Source: Diphasiastrum complanatum (taxonomy: Eukaryota > Streptophyta > Lycopodiopsida > Lycopodiales > Lycopodiaceae). Taken from it: DNA of 64,000 nt. The position numbers and the translations under genes were made by a program. The stretch spans positions 19,395,273 through 19,459,272 of the forward strand of contig CM055114.1 in NCBI GenBank assembly GCA_029204225.1, read 5' to 3'. This document shows positions 1-11,500 of the stretch, in pieces; positions within the stretch are counted from its first letter, which is position 1; each line of letters opens with the position of its first letter. The notes beneath the pieces were generated by a model that saw only the letters and a program-made list of their open reading frames with translations, made no database searches and was not told the origin of the DNA.

Positions 1-104
1 TTTTTGCACTTGCGTTAACTTCTTACATGATCCTTACCGCTAGTGCAGGTCACTAGAAATGCCATTCTCTTACGTAAAAAAAAAATAAAAAATCATTTAC
101 TCTT

Positions 105-268
105 ACACAAAACGATTGTGAGATGTGTAAAAGCTTTTAGCATTGTTTGTTGTGATAAATCGAATAATTGAATCAGTCAACATTTTGACACAAAACGATT
201 GTGAGATGTGTAAAAGCTTTTAGCATTGTTTGTTGTGATAAATCGAATAATTGAATCAGTCAACATTT
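105..268. repeat. 83-bp perfect tandem duplication
   Basis: The unit starting acacaaaacgattgtg at 105 is repeated at 188 with no mismatch over about 82 bases. It sits in the intron just upstream of the first LCMT1 exon in the window. Confidence 0.95.
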
Positions 269-382
269 TTACTAGCAGCAAAAGCTTTATGAGTCATAAA
301 ATTCATGTATAGGTATCATAATAGAATTCTTTTTTAGTTAAAAAGTCTGAGAGAAATTTGCACCGTATGGGATTACTTGTAG

Positions 383-501
383 GTTACTATGCCAGGTGGG
401 CCGCTATTCGCAAGCTACTTTTGCAATTCCTAGATTCAGTAGGACCTAAGCAAATTCTTTCACTTGGCGCTGGATTTGACACAACATATTTTCAGCTCGA
501 G
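383..501 (+). CDS. LCMT1: LCMT1 exon with SAM-binding loop
   Basis: The acceptor is tgtag before 383. The first two bases finish a glycine codon begun in an exon outside the window. It encodes [16 protein letters not shown] and then [13 protein letters not shown], the GxGxD-like S-adenosylmethionine loop of the family. The donor is GAG|gttatt at 502, in phase 0. Confidence 0.95.
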
Positions 502-3500
502 GTTATTTTTCTTTATATTCAATACGAGGGCAATCCAATATTGTTTGACTGCATTTTGCAAATTTAATTAGTTGTCGATGTTTTTGAGAAATTTTGTTAT
601 TGAATTGGTAATGACAGGAAGAAGGGAGAGGAGAAGTGAAATATGTGGAGCTCGACTTTTTAGAGGTAATTAAAATCTGGATTCTGTTGTCACTTGTTTG
701 TCCTGATATTTGGTGACATTGCAAGACAACTCATCGAGATCAAACATGAGGATAAGTGTTGGTGCAAATCTTTGTACAAAAGAGGTTTACAGGAGCATTT
801 TGTCATAATCAGGCTAGAACTTATACCATTCTAATGATTAAGATATTAACAAAGGATATCAAACCTTGCTTTGTTGAGGTCAAAAAGTAATGTAGACAAC
901 TAGTTGTGATTTGGTCCGTTAATGTTAGGATCCTCTTGCAAAGATTCGCATGCATGGTCACACACATACAAGTTGGATAATCCTAAAGGATATGCATTTT
1001 CAAACCCTGCTTTGTTGAGGTCAAAAAGCAATGTAGACAACTAGTTGTGATTTGCACTGTTAACGTTAGGATCCTCTTGCAAAGATTAATATGCATGGTC
1101 ACTATAATAGATCCTAACACCACAGTTGGGCAAACACGAACTGATCCACCCAACCTTGCCTACTCCCTGATATAGAGTAAGCCCCTCCTAGCCCAGTGTG
1201 AGGATTGGTAGCATGCAACTGCCAAGTGTCGACCACATGGCACTGATGTGGCCGACTGCACGTTGGGACCCAACTGGGGGCCCTGTCCTGCTGACAGGGT
1301 CCCTAGACTGTGTTAGGCCCGCCATGGCTATGGACCGTGCTGGGGCACACTACTCACACTGTCTTGCCCTGTTGGTCGTGTACGCTGGACACGACCCTGA
1401 CTGTGGTATCTGACCTATCTGTGTTCTCTAGGGTTCGGCACTAGTCACGAGCTCGTAACACTTCCTCCCCCTTAAGAACCGTCTTGGTCCTCTAAGACAA
1501 AGTCTGGAAAAATCTTGCGAAGGACGTTGCCTCTTTCCCAAGTGGCATTCTCAACAGGCTGATCATTCCACTTGACCAGATATTCTCGGTATAGAGTATG
1601 ACGAGTCTGCGTCTCTCTACTATCAAGAATCTCTTTTGGTTCATGTGGAGGTTGTTGAGGATCCAGTGGGAGAACTAGAACACTGTCCCCTACCAGATTT
1701 TTTGATCTGGCTAAGGCTTTTCGTAACTGACTTACATGAAAGACTGGAAAAACCTTACTACTGTGTGGGAGTTCTAGTTCATAGGTGACCTCGCCTAGCC
1801 TCCTACTGATGGTAAAGGGACCACAATACCTAGGAGACAACTTAGCACACACTCCTGATTTGAGAGTTTTAGAGTCAACTGGGACTCTCAAGTAGACTTT
1901 CTCACCAGCGGAGAACTGTACATCCTGTCTGTGTGGATCTGCATAATGCCTGGCTCGATCCTGGGACTGTCTAATGCTACGCTTAGCATGTTCTATCATC
2001 TGGTTTAGGTCTTCTAAAAAGTTTATGGCTGCTTCAACTTTTTCTTGTTCAAACCCTACAGTTGTGGGTGAGCGTGGCTGAAAACCGTACATCAGCATAA
2101 ATGGGCTGTATCCCGTAGCTGAATGTTTGGTACTGTTGTAAGCAAACTCTAATATCTAGAGATACTCCTCCCAATTAGTCTGCTTCTTGCTGAGGTATGC
2201 TCGAAGCATATCCTCCAGCACCTGATTTACCCTCTCTATTTGACCGTCCGTCTGTGGATGGTCAGTGGTACTCATATTAAGTTTAGTATGGAGATGATGG
2301 AATACTGCCCTCCAAAAATTTCCATTAAACTTACTGTCCCGGTCGTTGACTATGCCGGAAGGTAGACCGTACAATTTAAATAGCCCGTCTACAAACAACC
2401 TCGCTAACTCTGGAGCTCTAACGGTTGTTTTGGTCGGAATAAAATGAGCCATTTTGGTCAGACGGTCAATTGTGACCCATATAGCATCATTACCCTTTTG
2501 GGTTTTAGGCAGGCCTACTATAAAATCCATGGAGATACTCTCCCATTTACCAGCTGGTAAGGGCTGCAACAACCCTCCTGCCTTTAAACGCTCTGCTTTG
2601 TTTGCTTGACATTTCTGGCAACTGGTTAATATTGTTGGACGTCCTTTTTCATACTGGGCCAGAAAAACTGCCTACGAAGAAGCTCATAGGTCTTCTGTAT
2701 GCCTGGGTGTCCCGCACTAGGATTGTCATGACATTCATATAGGACCTGCTGCTTATAATCCTCTGAACTGGGGACACATACTCTATCTCTATAGAGCAAG
2801 TACTCATCCTGAATGGAATACTGTTTCCATTTGAATCCTTGAGTCAACTGACCCTCAACCCTTGGGGTTTGCTTGGGTAATACAGGCTCAGAATCCTCAA
2901 CGTCATCTGACGTATACTCGGACTCATCATCATCCTCAACGGAAGCTGCCGTATTCTTGGATGAACAGGTTCATCTGGGGGCAGCAGATCTTGGTGCAGG
3001 CAGCATACAACTGGTGCAGGTTCTTCTGAGGGCGGCAACAGTTGTTACAGGTTCATATGAGGGCGACATATCTAGTGCAGGTAGGATACAGCTAGTGCAG
3101 GCAGAATCTGAGGGCGGCAGATTTGGTGCAGGTCACATAGCTGCAGGTTACAGTTGGTGAAGGCAGCATCTGAGGGTGGCAGCAGCTGGTGCAAACAGCA
3201 TCTGAGGGCGGTAGTACCTGTGCGGTTCTTCTGAGGGCAGCAACAGCTGGTGCAGGTTCTTTTGAGGGCGGCAGTACCTGAGCATGAGTTTCTACAGGGA
3301 GGTAGAACTGAGGAAGGCAGTATCTGGGAAAGATAGCAACCAGATAGGCAAGATCTGGACAGGTGATATCTAGGGAAGGACAGGTCCTTTTGGAGGAAGA
3401 TATCCTCAAAAATTGTTGCATGCAAGATCTGGACAGGTGATATCCCAAAGAAGGTGTGCAGCACATGGACTCCAGAAAATCCAAGGGTACTTCTCATTCA

Positions 3501-5494
3501 CCATCTTCCCCATGGCAACACAATTGGACGCGTTGTCCGTGACAACCTGCATTGGAATTCCGACAAAGGTCGAATCATAACTCATGAACAATGAACATTC
3601 ACCATTGAGATTCCGGAAGCAAATGCAAATGCAAATTGCAAATGTAAATGGCAAGTGCAAATTGCAACGTTCAAAACAATAATCACGATTCACAAAATGT
3701 AAGTTGTCACTTGTAACTTACTAAGTTCTAACTTCAAAGCTGAGAGCTCAATGTCGAAAGTTTTAAAGTTGAAACTTGAAAGTGGCAAGTGGCAAGTGCA
3801 TACTTGGACAACATTCTCTTTTCCGATCTCCTCAATGGCCTGTGAGATGCACTCAAACAATCTCCTGCCATCCAATGCCATGCCTGGCTCCGACGTATCA
3901 ATGGATCTCAAAAACATGGTGCCCATGCAAGAAGACACCAATATATTCACAAGATGGTGCCTCCTTGCATCGGTCCAACCATTTGATATTATAGTGCATC
4001 CAAACCTAAAACATTCGACAACACTTTGAAGTTTCAACTAACTAAGTTGCAACTTGCAATTTGCAAATTTGGAGATTGAAATTTCAAAGTTAGAAACTTC
4101 AAACTTGAAACTACTAATTTCTAAAGTAGTAAGTGGCAAGTGCAAAGGTTTTAAAGATGTAAGGTAACAGGTTACAGGTATACCTCGCCCATGACTTGCT
4201 AATGGGCTGTAGGTCAGCATCCACGGACTGCCGCTCAGCATGAAGCTCTCTCGTCCTCAGCTGCTCCATGGTCGGGCCCTCCCACTCAACACCGATACGA
4301 GATACTGCTTGCATCATATCCCTCCATGCAGGGGTCTGTGCCACATGAAAAGGGAGGTCACACAAGTAAAAGCACCTCCTAACAGCAATAGCAGCTGCAT
4401 CCATGTGCGACTGCTGGAAGGCTGTCACAAAAACATCCCTGCCTCTCACATGTCCTCGACCCCGTCCCCTAACAGTGCTACCAATAGCACTACTGCCGGC
4501 CCCACCAACTGGCACTACAAGAGTCTCTCCAGAAGAAGAAGGTGGAATGGATGCTGCAGCGGAGCTAGTGTCGGCTACATGTGCTGGCTGCGATGGGGAA
4601 TCTTGGCGCTCTGCCGCACCTGTAACAATAACATTGGTGTTACAACTTACTACTAACTAGTTACGCAGCAGGCTTTAGGTAATGAATTATAGTCACTGGT
4701 TAGTGAGAGAGCTCAGGGAACAGTCACTAATTACTTAATACTCATTAGTAAATTGTAATCAAAGTTTAAAGTTATAGAATAAACTTTTAAGTTTTAGCTT
4801 TAGATCAAATTTCAAATTTTCAATCAATGTCATTGATCAAACAAGATTCAGGAATCACATGTGCCTGAAGTAGTGGCAGGAGAGTCGTCCCCGATCCTGG
4901 CAATCCTCAGTGACTCTGGGGCCTGAGTGCAAACGACGATCTCATATCCTCGAAGACGTAAAAGATGCGCCCTGATTCGAACGGGGCCACCTCCATAAGT
5001 GTTCCCGCAATACTTGCAAGTCCACTTCTTCGTGCCTGATGTGCCATAAGCTGAATTAAGGGTGACGTGATCCCATAAGGGATCCCGCTGTCTGGGCATT
5101 GCTAATAGCTATCTAGTGTCAACAAAACATAACTGTATTAAATTCAGAATTCAAATTAAAAACTAATCCTAAATTCTTATTTCAAAACGGTAAACCTATG
5201 TTCTAAGTTCTAACCTCAATCTATCCTCAATCTATCCCTATCCTCTCTCTCTAAGACTCTCTCTCTCTCTCAATCTCACACACACCACACAGTGCACACA
5301 CACAAACACACAAACAAAAACACAGTTAAAAGTTTAACACACCACCACACTCAAAGTTGAAAGTTCACACACATGTCACACACACACACACTCCCTCTAC
5401 TTCACAATGCACACAAACACACAAACACTCCCTCTCTTTCACGCACACACAAACAAACAAACACTCCCTCTCTTTCACACACACACACACACAC

Positions 5495-5550
<56 letters not shown>

Positions 5551-8500
5551 TTTTGTAACGTGCCAAAGAGTGAAAACGCTCACCTTTCAGGCCCCCGCTG
5601 TATCACAAAAAGATTTGCGATTTTTCACCAGTCGTTTAGAACAACGAAATGTCGTTTCAAAACGGGCCCGTTTCGTACATTTCGTTTCGAACCCGTTTCA
5701 GCGTTCGAAACGCGTTTCGATGAAACACTGCTCTGTCCTGAAGTATATTCTGAAGTTTGAACTTCCACAAGCTGTAGTTAGATCCATCTAACTTGCTTGA
5801 CTGTGGAAGAACGGATTCATGAAGGCTCTTCATCGTTGTTGTACAAAGATGATGGGCTTTCCACTAAGAATATAATTGCATGCAACAATTTTTGAGGATA
5901 TCTCCCTCAGAAAAGACTTGTCCAATTGTTAGTTATTAGTGGCATACTCTAGGCTGAGGGCTCTAGCATAGTAGTTATACATATTACTGTGTACATATGA
6001 CAGTTGACTTCAGACTCATGGGGCCTCAGGCTTGAGCCTTGAGGGCCGAGGCCACGCTTGACACTCTTGTTATTTATGCAGCATGATTATTGATAGCATC
6101 ATTGCTTTTATAGTTTACTTTGAACTTTAAAGTTTAAACTTTTGGCTCTTGAATTGTAATTTGTGATTCACTGAAGTCTGATTTGTAAATTCAAAATTGC
6201 TAGTAGCTACTTATTACTTAATACTAGTTAGAACTTACTACTTACTACTTAGAAGTTAGAACTTAGTGCCCACTGCCAACTTGAAGTTACTTCCAGGTTA
6301 GTGGTCACTGGTCAATGCATTGTAATTTGTTGTAAGTTGTAAGTTGTAACTTCAAACTTGTAAGTACTAACTAGTAACTTCTAAGTACTAAGTAGTAAGT
6401 AGTAAGCTGAAAGTTGAAAGTTCTAACTTCTATAGATAATAGTTATTAGTTTGTAACTTTACTGTTTAAACTTTACAATTTTTGGAAGTTCCTGGATGTT
6501 TGAAAATTGAGACTATAATATGTATGATGAATGGTGACAATATCAACAATTGACTGAGGAAAGTGTCAAGTGAGCACTGAGTCGTGACCAGTTGGCAGTG
6601 ACCACATACTGAATCCTAATACTACAGCTTCTCCTCTTGAATTGCATTCTCTAGAGCATTCTCATGAAATTGGATGTATCTACTTGTTACTAGACTGTCT
6701 ATGACATGTGTAAACCCTCAAAAACACATTCAAAAAAAAAAAAAAAACCTTAAAAAAAAATCCCGTTTCGAACCAGAACCAGTCGTTTCAAACGCGATTC
6801 GAAACGACGTATGAAACGAGCCCTTGAAACATTGCAGAGATTTTTGGGAAATCGTCACGGGACAAGAGGTGATTGATGGCTCAAGATCTCAATGATCAAG
6901 ATAGAAGGACATTTGAGAAAGGGGTGCAACGTGCACACCATATCATCAACTTATCCGTGAAGGATAAGGTTATTCCTGGGCCTAAGAATGCATGGATATT
7001 CATAGGAATACATATGAAACGGTGATAAGTCTCGAGCATTGTTCTTGAATAATAAACTTCATACCTTGAAAATGGAATCAAAAGAATCCATTACAGATTT
7101 TATTACCAAGGTGAAGGATCTAAGAGATGAGTTGTCTTCTATAGGAGAAATTGTACTTGATAATATTTTTGTACAACTTTTTAAATAGCCACATGTCAAT
7201 CTTGGAGACAATTCTTCTTAACATCAAAGGTCGAGGTACAGTAAGAGTACATTTACCTTCAGGGAATATAGGAGAAATTAAGAATGTTCTCTATGTTCCA
7301 TGTTTAAAGAAGAATTTACTTTCAGTTTCTGCTATCGCTAAACAGTATATGAAAGTTGAGTTTGATGATCAGAAGTGTCTTATCAAAGACTAAAACAAAG
7401 GCTACAAAGTTGTGGTCAAAGGATCTTTGGAAGGTCGACTTTACAAACTTGATGCGTCTACATCGGATCATCAGGTTTGTGCAGCTTCTGATAGCATGGA
7501 GAGCAGGATGTGGCATGAAAGGTTTGGACATCTAAACTATAAAAGCTTACAGGTTCTAAAAGACAATAATATGGTAATAGGATTATCTAATATTGTATCT
7601 TTGGAAAAAATCTGTGAAGGATGTGTTATGGGCAAGCATCATCGTATGCAGTTTCCTAAGGATGGAGCATATGGAGCCAAGGAGATCTTGGAGCTTGTTC
7701 ATACAGACTTATGTGGTCCCATGCAAATTGAGTCTATAGGGGGAGCATCCTGCTTCATGGTATTTGTGGATGATTTTTCCAGGAAAGTATGGATATACTT
7801 GCTTAAGTATAAGAGTCAAGCTTTTAAGCTCTTTACTCAGTTCAAATCGCTTGTTGAGAAGCAAACATGAAAGCAAATAAAGATTCTACGTTCAGATAAG
7901 GGAGGTGAGTAGAGTTCCAGGAATTTTGCAAAGAATATGGAATCAAGAGACAATTTGCTTCGACTGATACACCACAGCATAATGGAGTAGCCAAGAGAAA
8001 GAACAGGTCTATTGTGGAGAGTGCTCAAAGCATGCTATGAGGTAAGAACCTCAAGAATCATTTGTGGGGCGAAGCAGTTTGTACAGCAGTTTACTTACTT
8101 AACAGAAGTCCTACAAAAGCTGTCTTGCAAAGAATCCGGTGTTTCGTAGCAGGTCAAAGCATATTGAAGTTCAGCAACATTTTCTACGAGAAAAGTTGCA
8201 GAGTGGTGAAGTGGAGTTGATCTACTGTGACACCAATGATTAAGTTGCAGATATCTTCACAAAAGGACTTGGTCTTGAAAAGTTTGAGAAGTTTAGGACA
8301 CATTAGGTGTAATTGATAATCAATTATCCATTAAGGGGGAGTGTTAGAATTAAGGTTAACTAATTAATTGTAGAGGCCAGCCTGCGAGCTAGTTCAAAGG
8401 CCTATCTCTATTTTTAGTATAAGTCAAAGTCTAAGTTTGGCTAGGTACGTAAGTTAGTACCAATTTTGTTAGAATAGTATACAATAGTATGTTATATTCA

Positions 8501-11500
8501 TGCTAGCATAGATTGCTATTCTTGAGACTTAGTAATTAGCATAACTGCTTTTACCAAATGGTATAGTAGGCAAATAGCTTTTGCCTTAAAGCATCCAGTC
8601 TCTATAAGAGCAGATGGGCGCCCTCCTTCAAGTTGAATCAATTCAGATCAATTCAGTTCATTGTTCTTGTGATTCCTCTTCTTCCTCTTGAGTTTGGTTA
8701 TTTTGTGAGTACTAATAAGATTAGTCTACTCCGAGTTTGAGAATCACTGAGATTCTATCACATGCATATGATGTGTGGCATGTTGACCTTGTTTGTTCAC
8801 ATGCATGCTATGCTCCAATGTTGCCAGTGCTTGCTGCAAATTGCGATTCCCCTACGAAAAGCGATTCGCACATGAGAATTGCATTTGAATTTATTTATTT
8901 TTTGCAAAAATCTGGTATTTTGCATGAATTGTTCCAGCTATACATCTACCCTAAAATGGACCATATTAGAGAGGTCAAATCACAAGCAGTCAATTGATTG
9001 GAGTGCAGCACGGAGCAACATCATATAGAGGTCTCATCTTGGGCAGACGTCTTGAAACGTTATAGTAAATTTGAAGCTCCATCTTCTTTAATTTCGGCCG
9101 CACTTAGTGAATCACGATTGCGAGAACGCAAAGCTCTCAATGTGCGTGTTAGAGGCATTCCAAACTCTCAAAATGCCCTCGAGGATGCCAAACTATTCTT
9201 GGAATCACACCTCCAACACCACATTCGAGGATTAGAAACTGCTTGGCGTACAAAGACAGAGGCTGATAACCTTGTCTTACGCTTTACTTCGATTGATGAT
9301 AGACGTGGTGTTAAAATGGCGGGTTAAATTAAAAACACCAAGATTTTCCTTGATGAATATCTTACATCCGTACTAGTAGTGGAAAGAAAAAAGTCTCTAC
9401 AAAAAGCAAAGGATACATGGAAACGCCTAATTTACAAAGACGACAATATCCATTTTGTTGAAGCTTTGAGCAATTCCAATACAAGCCTTGTTAAACATGA
9501 GATGAGGATTGTTTATTTCTTGCGTTGTCATATGTAATCTAATTGAGAAACCTGAAATTTTTTAAAAGGCTTTGAGAAACTTTCTATTTGGTGACATGTG
9601 TTTGGTGAAATTGGAAGTGAAAACAAAATTTGGCTACAAGAAACAAGCATTTATTATCTTAAAGTTAAAGAGCTGTAAAGTATTCTAGGATGCATAATTT
9701 TGTGACAATGATCAAACTGTTCATTGAGCATAAATAGTGTTTCGTTTTTGTTTGATGTATATTTGCCAATGCTCCTTGTTAACAAAATAAGGAGTCACCA
9801 AGGCCTAAAGCGTTATCTTTGATATTAGAATTCGAACAATTTGTAGGTAACTAGTCGAAAGGCGACAATTATTGCATCGCGCGAACAACTGCAAAAGAAA
9901 GTGGAATCCTTGGGAACAATATCGCCGGGTACAATCTTGACATGATGTTATTTTCAATTATCAAAACAATTTTAACTTGTGTTTTGAGCTTGTCTTATGC
10001 ACATTGTGTTGCAACTTGTTTTTTAATATTTTTTTGATCAAGAATAATCGATACCTCTATATTTTGACATGCTCTTATATCTTTCAGAGTTTTGTTTAAA
10101 TATTGCTCTTATTATTTTAATATGTTTTTAGTTGGTTCGAGGTATGACTAAAGAGCTAGACCTTTTTACTTTAGTTCAGCTATTTTCCTTTTTGTCACAA
10201 AAAGACCCATAGTTTCCAATTTTTGGAACAATGACATTTTGAGCAATGTTCTGACCCTTTGGTTTGTCTAGCATTTCAAACATAATGTTATCTATTCTTT
10301 AGATCATATTTTGTTTTTGTGGTGTAGCGATTTTTGACACTAGATAGGCTAATCCATTTGATCAATATAGTTACATCTCCTTTAGTAAATTTTTTAGTCC
10401 TCCCATGATTTTTTGGTCATAACTTGAGTACGTCCTACTTTGATCATCATAATTGCTCTAGCATTCATTATAATCAATTGCAAATATTCACTATAGGAGA
10501 CATTTATCACAAGTGAGAGAGAAAAAAAGAAAGAAAGCTTTATAAATGTCTTTTGATGCCAAAGAGCATATTAGACGAAGAAGCAATACTTGTTAAGGGT
10601 GTATAGCAACTAAGGGAGTGTATGAATCTCCGAATTATGACAAATAGAAATACATAGTCTAAAGCATGTGAAAAGAAAATAACAACTCTATATAAGTACA
10701 ATATGGAGCAAGGACCATGCACGACGAATGATTTATATGTGCGCTCAGTGGAGACAATCAAAGAAAGCCATGAGATGGACTCTCAAAGGAATCATAGTAG
10801 GAGGAGCATTGGTGATTACTATCTCTGACTTTGACTTTGGTTGAGGCCTAATCTCCGAGCGTGAGCACTCGTGATACGTTTGGAGGCTCTAGTAGTACGA
10901 AGGTGATGTGTTGTACATTGTCTTTGATCTTGATGTCGGTCTCGAATAGTTGTATCCTCATCATCTGACTCAAAGTTTGTCCTGTCCGTACTCTTCTTCT
11001 GGAGAAGAAAGTTATGATCTGCGGCTATGGATCATGATAATTCGATTGATCATACTGGCTCAAATCTCTTCACAACTAGGACATCTCACATAACATCAAC
11101 ACATATAGGATTGTCTCTGAATAGGCAAGGACACTTCCCACGGATCTCATAGTAAATAGGACATCTAAAAATGAAGTACTCTAGAGATTGCAAGTCTGTA
11201 ACTGACCAGTGCCATGTGCATGCAGGTCATGAAATAGGCAGATAGCAGTAGGCAACCACAATCAGTCAATCATAGACTGTATCTACTCATAGGCAACATC
11301 AGGATGCTACAACATATGTAGCAATAGGCATAACAACCAACTTATAGGTAAGTTGATCTGCAGCGAGCAGTCCTCGGCGAGCAGTCCTCGGCGAGCAGTG
11401 ATCCAACAAAGTCTTCTTCCTATGACCTTTTGGAAACTACTAAGTAGATTCATCAATCCTTGACCACCACCACTAGCAATACTTCAGCAGCAAGGGATTT

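Larger units (their letters stand above)
1105..2850 (-). mobile_element. Ty3/gypsy chromovirus, 3' half with LTR
   Basis: On the minus strand the order is zinc-binding H2C2, integrase core, integrase C-terminus with chromodomain, polypurine tract and 3' LTR. The tract reads aagggggaggaag directly before the LTR start TGTTACGAGC (plus-strand end 1460). Nothing of gag, protease or RT is seen to the right, where a GC-richer minisatellite and a hAT follow. The left LTR boundary is uncertain (between about 1102 and 1145). Confidence 0.88.
3376..5730 (-). mobile_element. hAT transposon 1 (BED finger, DUF659), interrupted
   Basis: Read on the minus strand: a terminal-like stretch starting CAGTGTTTCATCG at 5730, a CT/CA microsatellite, a BED zinc finger (4848-5099), a linker exon (4170-4515) and the DUF659 core (3497-4037). 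The 3' part of the transposase, including the dimerisation region, is missing. Segments between exons are strange low-complexity sequence made of AAGTT/AACTT words. No second terminus with a matching target duplication was found. Confidence 0.82.
6845..8762 (+). mobile_element. Ty1/copia element, 5' truncated, RT deleted
   Basis: The order on the plus strand is a gag fragment, GAG-pre-integrase, integrase, the RNase H tail, a polypurine tract and a 3' LTR. No 5' LTR or primer-binding site is seen; the left edge abuts a hAT-like end. The integrase runs straight into the last part of RNase H near 8128, so the whole RT and most of RNase H are missing. Several stops break the frames. Confidence 0.9.

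Noticed and set aside
694-775. Candidate for the LCMT1 exon following 618-665
   Set aside because: A short open stretch, but the acceptor phase is wrong and the residues do not match; the exon at 9847-9928 fits sequence and both phases.
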